From: Candidatus Tharpella sp.
GTDB taxonomy: Bacteria > Desulfobacterota > Anaeroferrophillalia > Anaeroferrophillales > Tharpellaceae
Direction of reading: 5' to 3'
Length of the DNA: 41,976 nt
Assembly (NCBI GenBank): GCA_021161425.1
Contig: JAGHAQ010000072.1
Span: 1 to 41,976, forward strand
The notes under the pieces were generated by a model that searched no databases, was not told where the DNA came from, and saw nothing but the letters and a program-made list of their open reading frames with translations. Position 1 is the stretch's first letter, and every line of letters begins with the position of its first letter. Below, piece by piece: positions 1-9,491 of this stretch. The position numbers and the translations under genes were made by a program.

Positions 1-729
1 GATCTGATCTATGCCTGGCCAGGGCAGAGCCGAATCGGTCTGACTCAAGATTTGCGAAAACTTGCGGTTTTAGCACCGGAACATGTTTCGGCTTATTCTC
101 TTTCACTGGAGCCTGGAACCCGGTTGGCGAAAATCGTTGCTGCGGGAGATTTGCAGGTGGTCGCCGAGGATGTTCAGGCCGAGATGATGTGCTTGGTTGA
201 GGAGGGTCTTGGTGAGGCTGGACTCCACCGTTATGAGACCTCAAGTTTTGCCCGTAACCATCATTTTCAGGCTCAGCATAATCTGGCCTACTGGCATCTA
301 TACGATTTTCAGGGGCTTGGGGCCGGCGCCTGTGGGGGCTGGCGCTGCCGGAAAGAGCCTCGGCATTGGGCACAACGCTATTGTAATATTCCTGATCCTT
401 TTGCATATATGCAGCGGCTTGAGCGGGTTAATACCCTGTCGTTTGCCGGAGGCAGTGGTTTTGTGCTTGGGTCTGATTCCTGGTTTGAAAAAGAGATTAT
501 CGATCGTAAAACCTCTTTTATCGAATCTCTAATGATGGGTTTAAGGCTTCGCCAGGGGATTGGCCTGACCGGCTTGAGGGCCGAGTATGGTTCACAGGCA
601 GTTGAAGTCGTGATGCTCCGAGCTCGCAAGCTTCGGGCTGCCGGCTTAGTTGATTGGGACGGTAGTAATTTTTGGATAACTGATAAGGGCTTGCTTATAA
701 GTGATGAGATCTTAACTCAATTACTATGA
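1..729 (+). CDS. hemW: HemW-like radical SAM protein (coproporphyrinogen III oxidase-like), 3' part; 5' end outside window
   Basis: Frame 1 is open from base 1 (DLIYAWPGQSRIGLTQDLRKLAVLAPEHVSAYSLSLEPGTRLA...HRYETSSFARNHHFQAQHNLAYW...GLGAGA), matching the HemW pattern (DLIFGLPGQ, YSLxxEPGT, RYExSxFA, HNLxYW). Confidence 0.9.
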   Translation, partial: DLIYAWPGQSRIGLTQDLRKLAVLAPEHVSAYSLSLEPGTRLAKIVAAGDLQVVAEDVQAEMMCLVEEGLGEAGLHRYETSSFARNHHFQAQHNLAYWHLYDFQGLGAGACGGWRCRKEPRHWAQRYCNIPDPFAYMQRLERVNTLSFAGGSGFVLGSDSWFEKEIIDRKTSFIESLMMGLRLRQGIGLTGLRAEYGSQAVEVVMLRARKLRAAGLVDWDGSNFWITDKGLLISDEILTQLL

Positions 730-777
730 TTGAGGGCTTTGTGAGAAGTGCCCTTAGGCTTTTTACTTAGCCATTCC

Positions 778-801
778 GTGACTTTTACGAACCCATCAAG
801 G
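778..801 (+). repeat. Dispersed intergenic motif GTGACTTTTACGAACCCATCAAGG, copy 1
   Basis: Matches 41527-41550 at about 20 of 24 positions. Confidence 0.5.
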
Positions 802-907
802 TTTTATGATTTGTTTGTCTGGGGTCAAAAATCGGGAGTAGAGTAAAGCTTTAGGTTCGAGAAAGGGCGCCGGTTAGGAAGTGTTCAGGAGGTGTAATGA
901 GCCGGGT

Positions 908-931
908 GGACTTTTTGTGACGTCATCAATG
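908..931 (+). repeat. Dispersed intergenic motif GGACTTTTTGTGACGTCATCAATG, copy 2
   Basis: Same GACTTTTT..ACG..GTCATCAA pattern as 778-801 and 41527-41550. Confidence 0.45.
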
Positions 932-936
932 TTTGC

Positions 937-965
937 TTGACAATTATAGTATGACTGACTACTAT
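937..965 (+). promoter_or_regulatory. Sigma70-type promoter upstream of argS (TTGACA-17-TACTAT)
   Basis: TTGACA at 937-942, 17-nt spacer, TACTAT at 960-965; located in the hemW-argS intergenic region. Confidence 0.6.
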
Positions 966-988
966 CTTCGAGCTCGTTAGATTGGTGA

Positions 989-1018
989 TACCCCTTGGTT
1001 CGTGTCGGGGGTATTTTT
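989..1018 (+). terminator. Terminator-like hairpin in the argS leader
   Basis: TACCCC (989-994) pairs with GGGGTA (1008-1013), followed by TTTTT (1014-1018); lies between the promoter at 937-965 and the likely argS start at 1052. Confidence 0.5.
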
Positions 1019-1051
1019 GTGTTCAGAACGGATGAAAGAGACCGGCGGTCG

Positions 1052-2728
1052 ATGAAAAAAAGAGTTTCTAAATATGTAGAGACGGCGGTTGCTGCGGTTG
1101 CGGCAGCGCGTGGTCTGAATGGTGTGGACCTGCCGGAAATTGGTATAGAGCTGCCGCGCGAAAAAGTTTTTGGTGATTTTTCTTCCAATATCGCCATGCA
1201 GCTGGCCCGGCGTTGGAAGGATAACCCCCGAGCGATTGGCGCAGCCCTTAAAGATGAACTCGACAAGGAGACCGATCTGGCCCGGGTCACGATTGATGGC
1301 CCTGGTTTTATCAATATGACCCTGGAACTTTCCTGCTGGCACTGTCGTTTGCTGGAAATTATCGGTCAGGGTGCTGATTTTGCAATTCTTGATTATGGTC
1401 AAGGCCGACGGGTTCTGGTTGAGTTTGTTAGTGCCAATCCGACCGGGCCGCTACATATCGGGCATGGTCGTGGGGCGGCGGTCGGCGATGTTTTGGCTCG
1501 TCTCTTAAGCCGGGCCGGTTTTACCGTGGATCGGGAGTATTACGTTAATGATGCCGGTAACCAGATGATGGTTCTCGGCCGTTCATTGCGTTGGCGTTAC
1601 CTGGAGTTGTTGGGGCACCGCCAAGGGGAGATCCCTGATGGTTACTACCGGGGGGACTATCTTTTAGAGATGGCGAAAGAGCTTCGCGTCGATCAGGGCG
1701 ATGCTCTGGTTGTCGAAAATATCGACGAGGAAGATGACTCCGGGCTGGAGTTTTTCACCAAATTTGCCGCCGATGCCATCCTCCTTGGCATTCGTGACGA
1801 TCTCAATCTTTTCGGGGTTGAGTTTGAACATTGGACCAGCGAGAAGGAGTTTTTTACTTCGGGCCGGGTCGATGTCGCACTGGCCGACCTCAAGAAACAA
1901 AATGTGCTTTACGAAGAGGAGGGAGCGACCTGGTTTGCCTCCTCTCGTTTCGGTGATGAAAAGGATCGGGTTGTGGTTCGGGCTAATGGTGTAAAAACCT
2001 ATTTTGCATCCGATATAGCCTATCATCGGGAAAAATATGAACGTGGTTACGATTTCCTGATTGATGTCTGGGGGGCGGATCATCATGGCTATGTGCCCCG
2101 TCTCAAAGCTGCAATTGAAGCTTTAGGGAATGAGCCTGAAAGTTTTGCCGCAATTTTGGTTCAGTTGGTCAGCCTCTCGCGCAGCGGAACTCCAGTTCCC
2201 ATGTCGACCCGGGCGGGTGAATTTATTACCCTTGAGGAGGTTGTTAGAGAGGTCGGCAAAGATGCGGCTCGCTATTTCTTTCTGACCCGGAGATCCGACA
2301 GCCATCTTGAATTTGATCTCGAACTGGCTAAATCCAAAAATAATGATAATCCCGTCTATTATGCCCAGTATGCTCACGCCAGGATCTGCAGTATTCTGAG
2401 AAAGATTGAGGAAGAAGGGCTCGAGATTGATGGTGGCAGAGCCTCTTCCGGGGCCTCCTTAACACTTCCCGAAGAGCTTGAGCTGATAAAAAAACTTGAT
2501 GATTTTACGGTTGTGCTTGAGAGTGCCGCGCGCGCTCTAGAGCCGCACCGGGTGACTTATTTCCTTGATGATCTGGCGGCTCAGCTGCACTCCTATTATA
2601 ATCGTAACCGGGTGATAACCGAAGATAGGAAGGTTTCTGGTGATCGTCTTTTGTTGATTACCGCAATTCGCCAGGTGATCAACATCTGTCTGACTCTTTT
2701 AGGGGTTTCATCTCCTGAGAAAATGTGA
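1052..2728 (+). CDS. argS: Arginyl-tRNA synthetase
   Basis: VEFVSANPTGPLHIGHGRGAAVGD motif and class I aaRS features. The ORF track starts at 995, inside the leader hairpin; ATG at 1052 (MKKRVSKYVETAV) is a better start. Confidence 0.96.
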   Translation: MKKRVSKYVETAVAAVAAARGLNGVDLPEIGIELPREKVFGDFSSNIAMQLARRWKDNPRAIGAALKDELDKETDLARVTIDGPGFINMTLELSCWHCRLLEIIGQGADFAILDYGQGRRVLVEFVSANPTGPLHIGHGRGAAVGDVLARLLSRAGFTVDREYYVNDAGNQMMVLGRSLRWRYLELLGHRQGEIPDGYYRGDYLLEMAKELRVDQGDALVVENIDEEDDSGLEFFTKFAADAILLGIRDDLNLFGVEFEHWTSEKEFFTSGRVDVALADLKKQNVLYEEEGATWFASSRFGDEKDRVVVRANGVKTYFASDIAYHREKYERGYDFLIDVWGADHHGYVPRLKAAIEALGNEPESFAAILVQLVSLSRSGTPVPMSTRAGEFITLEEVVREVGKDAARYFFLTRRSDSHLEFDLELAKSKNNDNPVYYAQYAHARICSILRKIEEEGLEIDGGRASSGASLTLPEELELIKKLDDFTVVLESAARALEPHRVTYFLDDLAAQLHSYYNRNRVITEDRKVSGDRLLLITAIRQVINICLTLLGVSSPEKM

Positions 2729-2733
2729 CGGTT

Positions 2734-3438
2734 ATGCTTGAACAGTTAAAAACTATTTTTGTCTTATTCATTGTTCTTTTCGTGGCTTTCGGGGTTGGGG
2801 TTCTTGTTGGTTATAAACTGCCTGAGAATGAGAGCTTTAAACGTTGGAATAATGCCAATAAGGCGATGGTCGAAAAGGCCAGGCCGACAAAAGTTGCCGT
2901 GATGCAGATGCCTGGCTCATTGGTATCTGGTGGCGACCAAGGTAAGGTCGGGTTGCCGCTTTCAAGGTCTCATTCCGATTCCTGCCCTGGTGGGGTCTGC
3001 AAGCTGCCGCCGCTCAATGAAGCGCCAAGCCAACCTGAAGCACCACCGGAGAACAAACTCAACCTGACCTTCTACAAAGAACTCAGTGATAGGCCGACAG
3101 AGAGTGGGGGTTCGCCAATCAAGGTCAAAACAACCCCGTTGGTCGAAAAGAAAAAAACCGCTTCCGTGACTATGAAGAGTAAAAGTCAGGAACCGAAAGC
3201 TGGTGAAGGTTGGGAGCTCAGAATCTGTTCTTTGGCTCAGGAGATCAAAGCTCGTCTGGTTCGCAGCCAACTGATGAAAACCTACCAGAGGGTCGAGATT
3301 GAAGCAGTTCAGGTGGCTGGCAAAGGGACTTGGTATCGGGTCAAAATCAGTAATATTGAAGATCGGGGAGTGGCTGAACGTTACCAGCGGGAACTCATTG
3401 AAACCCATAACTATAAGCCTTTGATTGTCAAACAATGA
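2734..3438 (+). CDS. SPOR-domain membrane protein
   Basis: N-terminal TM segment (IFVLFIVLFVAFGVGVLVGY), Pro-rich linker, C-terminal SPOR-like repeat (WELRICSLAQEIKARLVRSQLMKTYQRVEIEAVQVAGKGTWYRVKIS). Start 2734 (ATG) preferred to 2725. Confidence 0.75.
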   Translation: MLEQLKTIFVLFIVLFVAFGVGVLVGYKLPENESFKRWNNANKAMVEKARPTKVAVMQMPGSLVSGGDQGKVGLPLSRSHSDSCPGGVCKLPPLNEAPSQPEAPPENKLNLTFYKELSDRPTESGGSPIKVKTTPLVEKKKTASVTMKSKSQEPKAGEGWELRICSLAQEIKARLVRSQLMKTYQRVEIEAVQVAGKGTWYRVKISNIEDRGVAERYQRELIETHNYKPLIVKQ

Positions 3439-3472
3439 CGGTTTATGAGTTGTCATTGTTTCATTCTTGACT

Positions 3473-3497
3473 TGTAATTTATAATTCGTAATTTAAT
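3473..3497 (+). repeat. AT-rich dispersed intergenic repeat, copy A (TGTAATTTATAATTCGTAATTTAAT)
   Basis: Near-identical to 21531-21555 (TGTAAGTCATAATTCGTAATTAATA). Confidence 0.45.
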
Positions 3498-3503
3498 TTA
3501 TCA

Positions 3504-3523
3504 GGCGCGTGGCGTCTTTTTTT
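3504..3523 (+). terminator. Short GC hairpin plus T7 upstream of lepA
   Basis: GGCGC-gtg-GCGTC followed by TTTTTTT. Confidence 0.45.
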
Positions 3524-3549
3524 GTATATTGGTAGTGGCGTAAATATAT

Positions 3550-5355
3550 ATGGCTTTATCTCAGAACAATATCCGTAATTTTTCAATCATTGCTCATATC
3601 GACCACGGTAAATCGACGCTCGCCGATCGCCTTCTTGAGATGACTGGAGCGGTCACCTCCCGTGAGATGAAGGAGCAGCTTCTAGACACTATGGATATTG
3701 AACGTGAGCGTGGAATTACGATCAAAGCGCAATCAGTTTGTCTCGAATATAAAGCCGATGATGGTCGGCTTTATCAATTAAATCTGATTGATACTCCCGG
3801 ACATGTCGATTTCTCCTATGAGGTGTCGCGTAGCTTGGCGGCTACTGAAGGGGCGGTACTGGTTGTCGATGCAGCCCAGGGGGTTGAAGCCCAGACCTTG
3901 GCCAATGTTTACCACGCTCTCGATGCTGACCTTGAGATTATCCCGGTTTTGAACAAGATCGATTTGCCGGTTGCCGAACCTGATCGTATAAAACGTCAGA
4001 TCGAGGATGTGATTGGCCTAGATACCTCAGATGCGTTGCTGGTCAGCGCTAAAACCGGTCTTGGTATCAAGGATTTTCTCGAGGCGATTGTTAAGCGGGT
4101 TCCAGCTCCTGAAGGTGTGCGTAACGCCCCTTTAAAAGGGATGATTTTTGATTCCTGGTTTGATCCCTACCTGGGTGTGATTGCTCTGGTTCGAATTTTT
4201 GATGGTGCCATCACTCCGGGTATGAAGATCAAGATGATGTCGACCGATCGCTCATTTGAAGTCCAGCGGGTCGGGAAAATGCGTCCCGCTATGGTTGACA
4301 CCAAAATTCTTGAAGTTGGCGAGGTCGGCTATGTTGTTGCCGGGATCAAAACTGTAGCTGATTGTAAGGTTGGGGATACGATAACCGGACTTATTGAAGC
4401 GACCGCGAATCCTTTTCCCGGTTTTAAGGAAGTTCAACCGATGGTTTTCAGCGGGCTTTATCCGACTGATTCGATTCAGTATGAACCTTTAAGAGATGCC
4501 CTTGCCAAGCTGCGCCTCAATGACGCCTCCTTCACCTTTCAGCCGGAGACTTCGGTGGCCTTGGGCTTTGGTTTTCGCTGCGGTTTCTTAGGCCTGCTCC
4601 ATATGGAGATTATTCAGGAGCGCCTTGAACGAGAGTATCAACTTGACCTGATCACAACTTCGCCGACGGTTGTCTACAAGATCGAGATGAAGGATGGTAC
4701 GACTGTCGAGATTGATAATCCGAGCAGTATGCCGCCATCCGGTGATATTACCCATATCGGCGAACCCATGGTGCGCTGTTCGATCCATGTTCCGAATGAG
4801 TATATCGGTAACATTATGAAACTTTGTGAGGATAAACGAGGAGAACAACAGGAGGTCAGATATCTGGATGAGACCCGGGCCATGATTATCTACGATCTCC
4901 CTTTGAATGAGATCGTTCTTGATTTTTATGATCGTCTCAAATCGTTGACCCGGGGTTATGCCTCTCTCGATTATGAACCCTGTGGCCACCGTCATGCCAA
5001 TCTTGTAAAACTTGATATCATGATTAATGGAGAACTGGTTGATGCCCTTTCAATGATTGTCCACCAGGAGTGCTCTTTCGATCGCGGCCGCGATCTTGCG
5101 GTCAAGATGAAAGAACTGATTCCTCGGCAGATGTTCGAGGTGGCGATTCAGGCTGCTATTGGAACCAAGGTGGTGGCCCGGACAACGGTCAAGGCCTTGC
5201 GCAAAAATGTCACCGCCAAATGTTATGGTGGTGACATTAGCAGAAAACGGAAATTGCTGGAAAAACAGAAGGCTGGTAAAAAACGGATGAAACGGGTCGG
5301 TAAGGTAGAACTACCTCAGGACGCCTTCCTGGCAATTTTAAATATCGATTCCTGA
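3550..5355 (+). CDS. lepA: Elongation factor 4 (LepA GTPase)
   Basis: [41 protein letters not shown] and the conserved LepA C-terminus ([21 protein letters not shown]). Confidence 0.98.
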   Translation: MALSQNNIRNFSIIAHIDHGKSTLADRLLEMTGAVTSREMKEQLLDTMDIERERGITIKAQSVCLEYKADDGRLYQLNLIDTPGHVDFSYEVSRSLAATEGAVLVVDAAQGVEAQTLANVYHALDADLEIIPVLNKIDLPVAEPDRIKRQIEDVIGLDTSDALLVSAKTGLGIKDFLEAIVKRVPAPEGVRNAPLKGMIFDSWFDPYLGVIALVRIFDGAITPGMKIKMMSTDRSFEVQRVGKMRPAMVDTKILEVGEVGYVVAGIKTVADCKVGDTITGLIEATANPFPGFKEVQPMVFSGLYPTDSIQYEPLRDALAKLRLNDASFTFQPETSVALGFGFRCGFLGLLHMEIIQERLEREYQLDLITTSPTVVYKIEMKDGTTVEIDNPSSMPPSGDITHIGEPMVRCSIHVPNEYIGNIMKLCEDKRGEQQEVRYLDETRAMIIYDLPLNEIVLDFYDRLKSLTRGYASLDYEPCGHRHANLVKLDIMINGELVDALSMIVHQECSFDRGRDLAVKMKELIPRQMFEVAIQAAIGTKVVARTTVKALRKNVTAKCYGGDISRKRKLLEKQKAGKKRMKRVGKVELPQDAFLAILNIDS

Positions 5356-5477
5356 TGAAAAAATAAAACATTCATCTGCGTCGTTCTCTGAAACCCTCGT
5401 CACTGTGGCGTACTGTCTGTACGCCACATTCCTCGGGTTTCAGACGCCTAGCATCTGAACATTTTATTTTGCCATCA
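5353..5477. repeat. ~125-bp nested imperfect palindrome at the lepA stop codon
   Basis: Four perfect nested arm pairs: AAAATAAAA 5360-5368 / TTTTATTTT 5462-5470; GCGTC 5378-5382 / GACGC 5443-5447; CTGAAACCC 5388-5396 / GGGTTTCAG 5435-5443 (the last two share base 5443); TGTGGCGTAC 5404-5413 / GTACGCCACA 5419-5428 with a 5-nt loop. Confidence 0.85.
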
Positions 5478-5523
5478 CAATTTTGACTTTTTACGACTTT
5501 TATATAGAAAAGAGAAAAATATT

Positions 5524-6165
5524 TTGGCTAAAAAAGAGATTAAATTAAAGAAAAGCAAGGGCGGAGTGATTCGCGAATATGCCGAATCGATTGTTGTCGC
5601 AATCCTGATTGCCCTTTTTATCCGAGCTTTTGTCGTTCAGGCCTTTAAGATTCCTTCCGGTTCGATGGAACCGACTCTGTTGGTTGGTGATCATCTGCTC
5701 GTTAATAAATTTATTTACGGGATCAACCTACCCTTTATCGAGCGCAAATTTCTTGTCTATAAGGAGCCGCAACGTGGTGATATCGTTGTCTTTATCTTTC
5801 CCAAAGATAAAAAGAAGGATTTTATCAAACGAGTGGTTGGGGTTCCCGGAGACACGGTTGAAATTCGTCGGAAACAGATATATATTAACGGGGAAATTTG
5901 GGATGATTCTCATGGTGTCTACCGTGATGCCGAGGTCACCGGCCTGGTACCTCGTGATAATTTCGGGCCGGTAGTTGTTCCTCCTGAGCATGTTCTGGTC
6001 ATGGGGGACAATCGTGACCGCAGTTATGATAGCCGTTTTTGGGGCTTTGTGCCTTTTAACCAGATTAAAGGAAAAGCTCTGATTCTCTATTGGTCATGGG
6101 ATAGATTGAGTAAAAACATTGCTGAAAAAGTGCGTTTCAAAAGGATTGGGCAACTGATACATTAG
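5524..6165 (+). CDS. lepB: Signal peptidase I
   Basis: PSGSMEPTL catalytic Ser motif, KRVVGVPGD catalytic Lys motif, MGDNRDRSYDSRFWGFV box. Confidence 0.97.
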   Translation: MAKKEIKLKKSKGGVIREYAESIVVAILIALFIRAFVVQAFKIPSGSMEPTLLVGDHLLVNKFIYGINLPFIERKFLVYKEPQRGDIVVFIFPKDKKKDFIKRVVGVPGDTVEIRRKQIYINGEIWDDSHGVYRDAEVTGLVPRDNFGPVVVPPEHVLVMGDNRDRSYDSRFWGFVPFNQIKGKALILYWSWDRLSKNIAEKVRFKRIGQLIH

Positions 6166-6220
6166 GCCTGATCTATTTGCTGATTGCTCAATTTAGGTTT
6201 AGCTTTACAGGAGAGATGTC

Positions 6221-6562
6221 ATGGCCGAAAAACTTGACCTTGAATTCAGTGAAAGAGGTAGTTGGTTGATTGTGCGTTTTAGAGGTATGATTAACCTGCT
6301 GGTTCGTGATCAGTTGCGTCAACAGGTGATGGTGGAACTGGAAAAACGGCCGGATTGTGATTTGGTTTTCGATCTCTCCGAAGTTAAGGCTATAGATTCC
6401 TCCGGACTTGGGGCGATTTTTAGTTTCTACAAATATCTGAGTGAACGTCAGTCATCTTTGGCTCTAGCAAAGCCTAACCATGATGTTGGTATCCTGCTCG
6501 AGCTGACTCAACTTGATAAAGTCATCAAGATCGAGAAATCGTTAGAGGCCATTACCGGATGA
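6221..6562 (+). CDS. STAS-domain protein (anti-sigma factor antagonist-like)
   Basis: LVFDLSEVKAIDSSGLGAIFSFYKYL matches the SpoIIAA-type STAS core with the DSSGLG serine. Confidence 0.85.
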   Translation: MAEKLDLEFSERGSWLIVRFRGMINLLVRDQLRQQVMVELEKRPDCDLVFDLSEVKAIDSSGLGAIFSFYKYLSERQSSLALAKPNHDVGILLELTQLDKVIKIEKSLEAITG

Positions 6563-6568
6563 AGGACA

Positions 6569-7129
6569 ATGCCGCAGATGAATGAAAACAGGGTATGTGA
6601 ATCTCAGGAAATGGGCCGGATACTGGCTCGAATTGCGGCTGAAATTGTGGCCCGCAATAAAGGTTGTCAAAAACTGGCTCTGGTTGGAATCCTGACCCGT
6701 GGGGTTTGTCTGGCTCGGCGTTTACAGGAAATTATCCGTGAAACTTTTGGTCAGGAGCTGTCTTTAGGGGTACTTGATATTACCCTCTACCGAGATGATC
6801 TCTCACGCGCCACTCATCATCCGGTTTTGCGAAAAACCGAAATTCCCTTTTCCCTTGATGGGGCAACGGTTGTTTTGGTCGACGATGTCCTTTATACGGG
6901 GCGCACGGTACGGGCGGCCATGGATGGCCTGATCGACTTTGGTCGCCCCCAGAGCATTCAATTGGCGGTGTTGGTCGATCGCGGTTGTCGAGAGTTGCCG
7001 ATCTCAGCAGATTATATAGGGGTTGAGGTTCCGGCATCCCCGCAGGATCGAGTTATGGTGCGGGTGGCAGAGAGTGATGGTTTTGATCTTGTGACGGTCA
7101 CTCCACGCTCTGCTTTTCAGGGGGAGTAG
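6569..7129 (+). CDS. pyrR: Bifunctional pyr operon regulator / uracil phosphoribosyltransferase
   Basis: PRTase motif [39 protein letters not shown]; followed by pyrB and pyrC. Confidence 0.95.
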   Translation: MPQMNENRVCESQEMGRILARIAAEIVARNKGCQKLALVGILTRGVCLARRLQEIIRETFGQELSLGVLDITLYRDDLSRATHHPVLRKTEIPFSLDGATVVLVDDVLYTGRTVRAAMDGLIDFGRPQSIQLAVLVDRGCRELPISADYIGVEVPASPQDRVMVRVAESDGFDLVTVTPRSAFQGE

Positions 7130-7134
7130 GCGAG

Positions 7135-8064
7135 ATGGGATTTAGACGTAAAGATCTGCTGGGTACTCGAGACCTGTCGGCCGTCGAGATCAGAACCCTG
7201 CTTGAAAGTGCCGAATCGTTTAAGGAAATTGCCGAGCGGCCCTTGAAAAAAGTGCCGGCTCTACGTGGGAAAACGGTTGTAAATCTATTTTTTGAACCGA
7301 GTACCAGAACCCGGACCTCTTTTGAGATTGCGGCCAAACGTCTAAGTGCTGATGCTGTTAACATTAGTGCTTCGACAAGTAGTGTGGTCAAAGGCGAGAG
7401 TCTTGTCGATACGGTTGACAATATTCAGGCGATGGCTCCCGATATTATTGTCGTACGGCATAAATTTGTGGGTGCGGCCCATCTTATCGCCGAGCGGATT
7501 GGTGCCAGTGTTGTCAACGCCGGTGATGGTGCCAATGAGCACCCGACCCAGGCCTTGCTCGATCTTTTGACCATCTCGGAACATAAAAAATTGGAACCCG
7601 GTTTGACTGTAGCCATTATCGGTGATATTGCCCATAGCCGGGTCGCCCGTTCCAATATTTGGGCCTTAACTACTTTAGGGATTACGGTCAGGGTCTGCGC
7701 GCCGCCAACGATGCTTCCGAGAGGTCTGGAAGAGATTGCCGGGGTTCGGGTTTGCCGCAGGCCGGAAGAGGCTTTGGAAGGTGCCGATGTTGTGATGATG
7801 CTGAGAATTCAGCTTGAACGACAGGATCGTCTTCTCTTTCCCTCAGTTCGAGATTATGCCAGAATCTTTGGCCTCAACCGTCAACGACTGGAGCTCGCTT
7901 GCCCCGATGCTATCGTTATGCACCCCGGGCCGATGAACCGCGGGGTCGAGATCACCTCTGAGGTGGCTGATGGTAAACACTCAGTGATTCTTAATCAGGT
8001 TAGTAATGGCGTCGCTTTGCGGATGGCGGTTCTCTTTTTACTGGGAGGTCAAGGTCGTGAGTGA
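7135..8064 (+). CDS. pyrB: Aspartate carbamoyltransferase catalytic subunit
   Basis: [43 protein letters not shown]. Confidence 0.97.
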   Translation: MGFRRKDLLGTRDLSAVEIRTLLESAESFKEIAERPLKKVPALRGKTVVNLFFEPSTRTRTSFEIAAKRLSADAVNISASTSSVVKGESLVDTVDNIQAMAPDIIVVRHKFVGAAHLIAERIGASVVNAGDGANEHPTQALLDLLTISEHKKLEPGLTVAIIGDIAHSRVARSNIWALTTLGITVRVCAPPTMLPRGLEEIAGVRVCRRPEEALEGADVVMMLRIQLERQDRLLFPSVRDYARIFGLNRQRLELACPDAIVMHPGPMNRGVEITSEVADGKHSVILNQVSNGVALRMAVLFLLGGQGRE

Positions 8065-9394
8065 AAAAAAATCCTCTCTTTTATTGAAAAACGGCCGCCT
8101 CATCGATGCCGGTCAGAATCTTGATGGCAAGTTTGATATTTTTCTGGTCGACGGTAAAGTCAAAGAGGTCGCATCAGATTTGGACGTTGTTGCCGATCAG
8201 GTTATTGATCTGGATGGATTATGGGTTCTGCCCGGAGCTATTGATCTCCATGTTCATCTGCGGGAACCGGGTTATGAATATAAGGAGACGATTTTAAGCG
8301 GGGCCGAGGCTGCTGTGGCTGGTGGTTTTACCTCGATTGCCTGTATGGCTAATACTTATCCGATCAATGACAACGCGGCCGTAACTCGTTTTATTCTCGA
8401 ACAAGCGCGCTCGGCACCGGCCAAGGTTTTGCCTATAGCTGCAATCAGTAAAGGTATGCAGGGTGAAGTTTTGGTTGAGATGGGTGATCTTGTAGAAGCC
8501 GGGGCCGTGGCTTTCTCTGATGACGGCAAAACCGTGCCCAACTCCAAACTTTTGCGGCACGCTCTGGAGTATGCCTCGCTTTTTGATAAACCCCTGCTCT
8601 GCCACTGTCAGGATGACGCTCTTTTTGCCGATGGCGTTATTCATGAAGGGATGATCTCTGCCGGTCATGGTCTGGCTGGAATTCCCTCTTTGGCCGAAGA
8701 GATCGATATTGCACGAACCATTATGCTGGCCGAATATCTGAAGGTTTCAGTTCATATCTGTCATTTGAGTTCAAGGGGTGGGGTTGAACTGGTTCGGGCT
8801 GCGAAAGCGCGTGGTGTCAGAGTTACGGCCGAAGCGACGCCGCATCATCTTTTTCTTGATGAACGTGCGGTCGTCGATCTGGCGTATCGGGAAGCCCTTG
8901 ATGAGACTGTCAAACCATCGATGCTCTGTTACAATACCAATTCCAAAATGAGTCCTCCGTTGCGTGCGGCCGAAGATGTCGCAGCCTTAAGGCAAGCTCT
9001 GGCCGAAGGGACGATCGATGTTGTCGCCACCGATCACGCCCCGCATGAGGCAACTGAAAAAGCGGTAGAGTATAGTTTGGCCCCCTTTGGTGTTATTGGT
9101 CTTGAAACGGCCCTAGCTCTGGCTCTGCGCCTGGTTCAGGAGGGAGATCTGACGTTGTTGCAGATGGTTGCCCGGATGAGTTTGGCTCCGGCCGCAATTT
9201 TAGGACTTGATGATCGAGGCACGCTTGCTCCCGGTATGGCGGCTGACCTGATGATTGTTGATCCCGAACGTGAGTGGGTGGTTGATCCCGCAAAGTTTCA
9301 ATCCAAGGCTCGCAATACTCCATTTACCGGTTGGCGTCTTAAAGGTCGGGTCATAAAGACCATCGTCGATGGCCGGGTGGTTTTTAGTTCGTAA
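8057..9394 (+). CDS. pyrC: Dihydroorotase
   Basis: [24 protein letters not shown]. Likely GTG start at 8057, overlapping the pyrB stop (GTGAGTGA); the ORF-track start at 8006 lies inside pyrB. Confidence 0.96.
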   Translation: MSEKKSSLLLKNGRLIDAGQNLDGKFDIFLVDGKVKEVASDLDVVADQVIDLDGLWVLPGAIDLHVHLREPGYEYKETILSGAEAAVAGGFTSIACMANTYPINDNAAVTRFILEQARSAPAKVLPIAAISKGMQGEVLVEMGDLVEAGAVAFSDDGKTVPNSKLLRHALEYASLFDKPLLCHCQDDALFADGVIHEGMISAGHGLAGIPSLAEEIDIARTIMLAEYLKVSVHICHLSSRGGVELVRAAKARGVRVTAEATPHHLFLDERAVVDLAYREALDETVKPSMLCYNTNSKMSPPLRAAEDVAALRQALAEGTIDVVATDHAPHEATEKAVEYSLAPFGVIGLETALALALRLVQEGDLTLLQMVARMSLAPAAILGLDDRGTLAPGMAADLMIVDPEREWVVDPAKFQSKARNTPFTGWRLKGRVIKTIVDGRVVFSS

Positions 9395-9425
9395 GGCAAT
9401 AGTCAGTATGTCAAGTTAAGAAGAT

Positions 9426-9466
9426 CGAGAAAGCCAAGGACGAAGCCGAAGTCGTCGGCGTTCTCG
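9426..9466. repeat. Intergenic inverted repeat (hairpin) between pyrC and carA
   Basis: CGAGAAaGCC (9426-9435) pairs with GGCgTTCTCG (9457-9466), with nested GACGA/TCGTC. Confidence 0.6.
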
Positions 9467-9491
9467 AATTTAATTTAAGGTACCATAAGTA

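Noticed and set aside
9093-9323. Antisense Pro/Gln-rich ORF inside pyrC
   Set aside because: Composition follows from the antisense reading of a coding gene; pyrC is clearly the real gene. The same reasoning applies to the many other antisense ORFs inside argS, carB, rny, korA and others.
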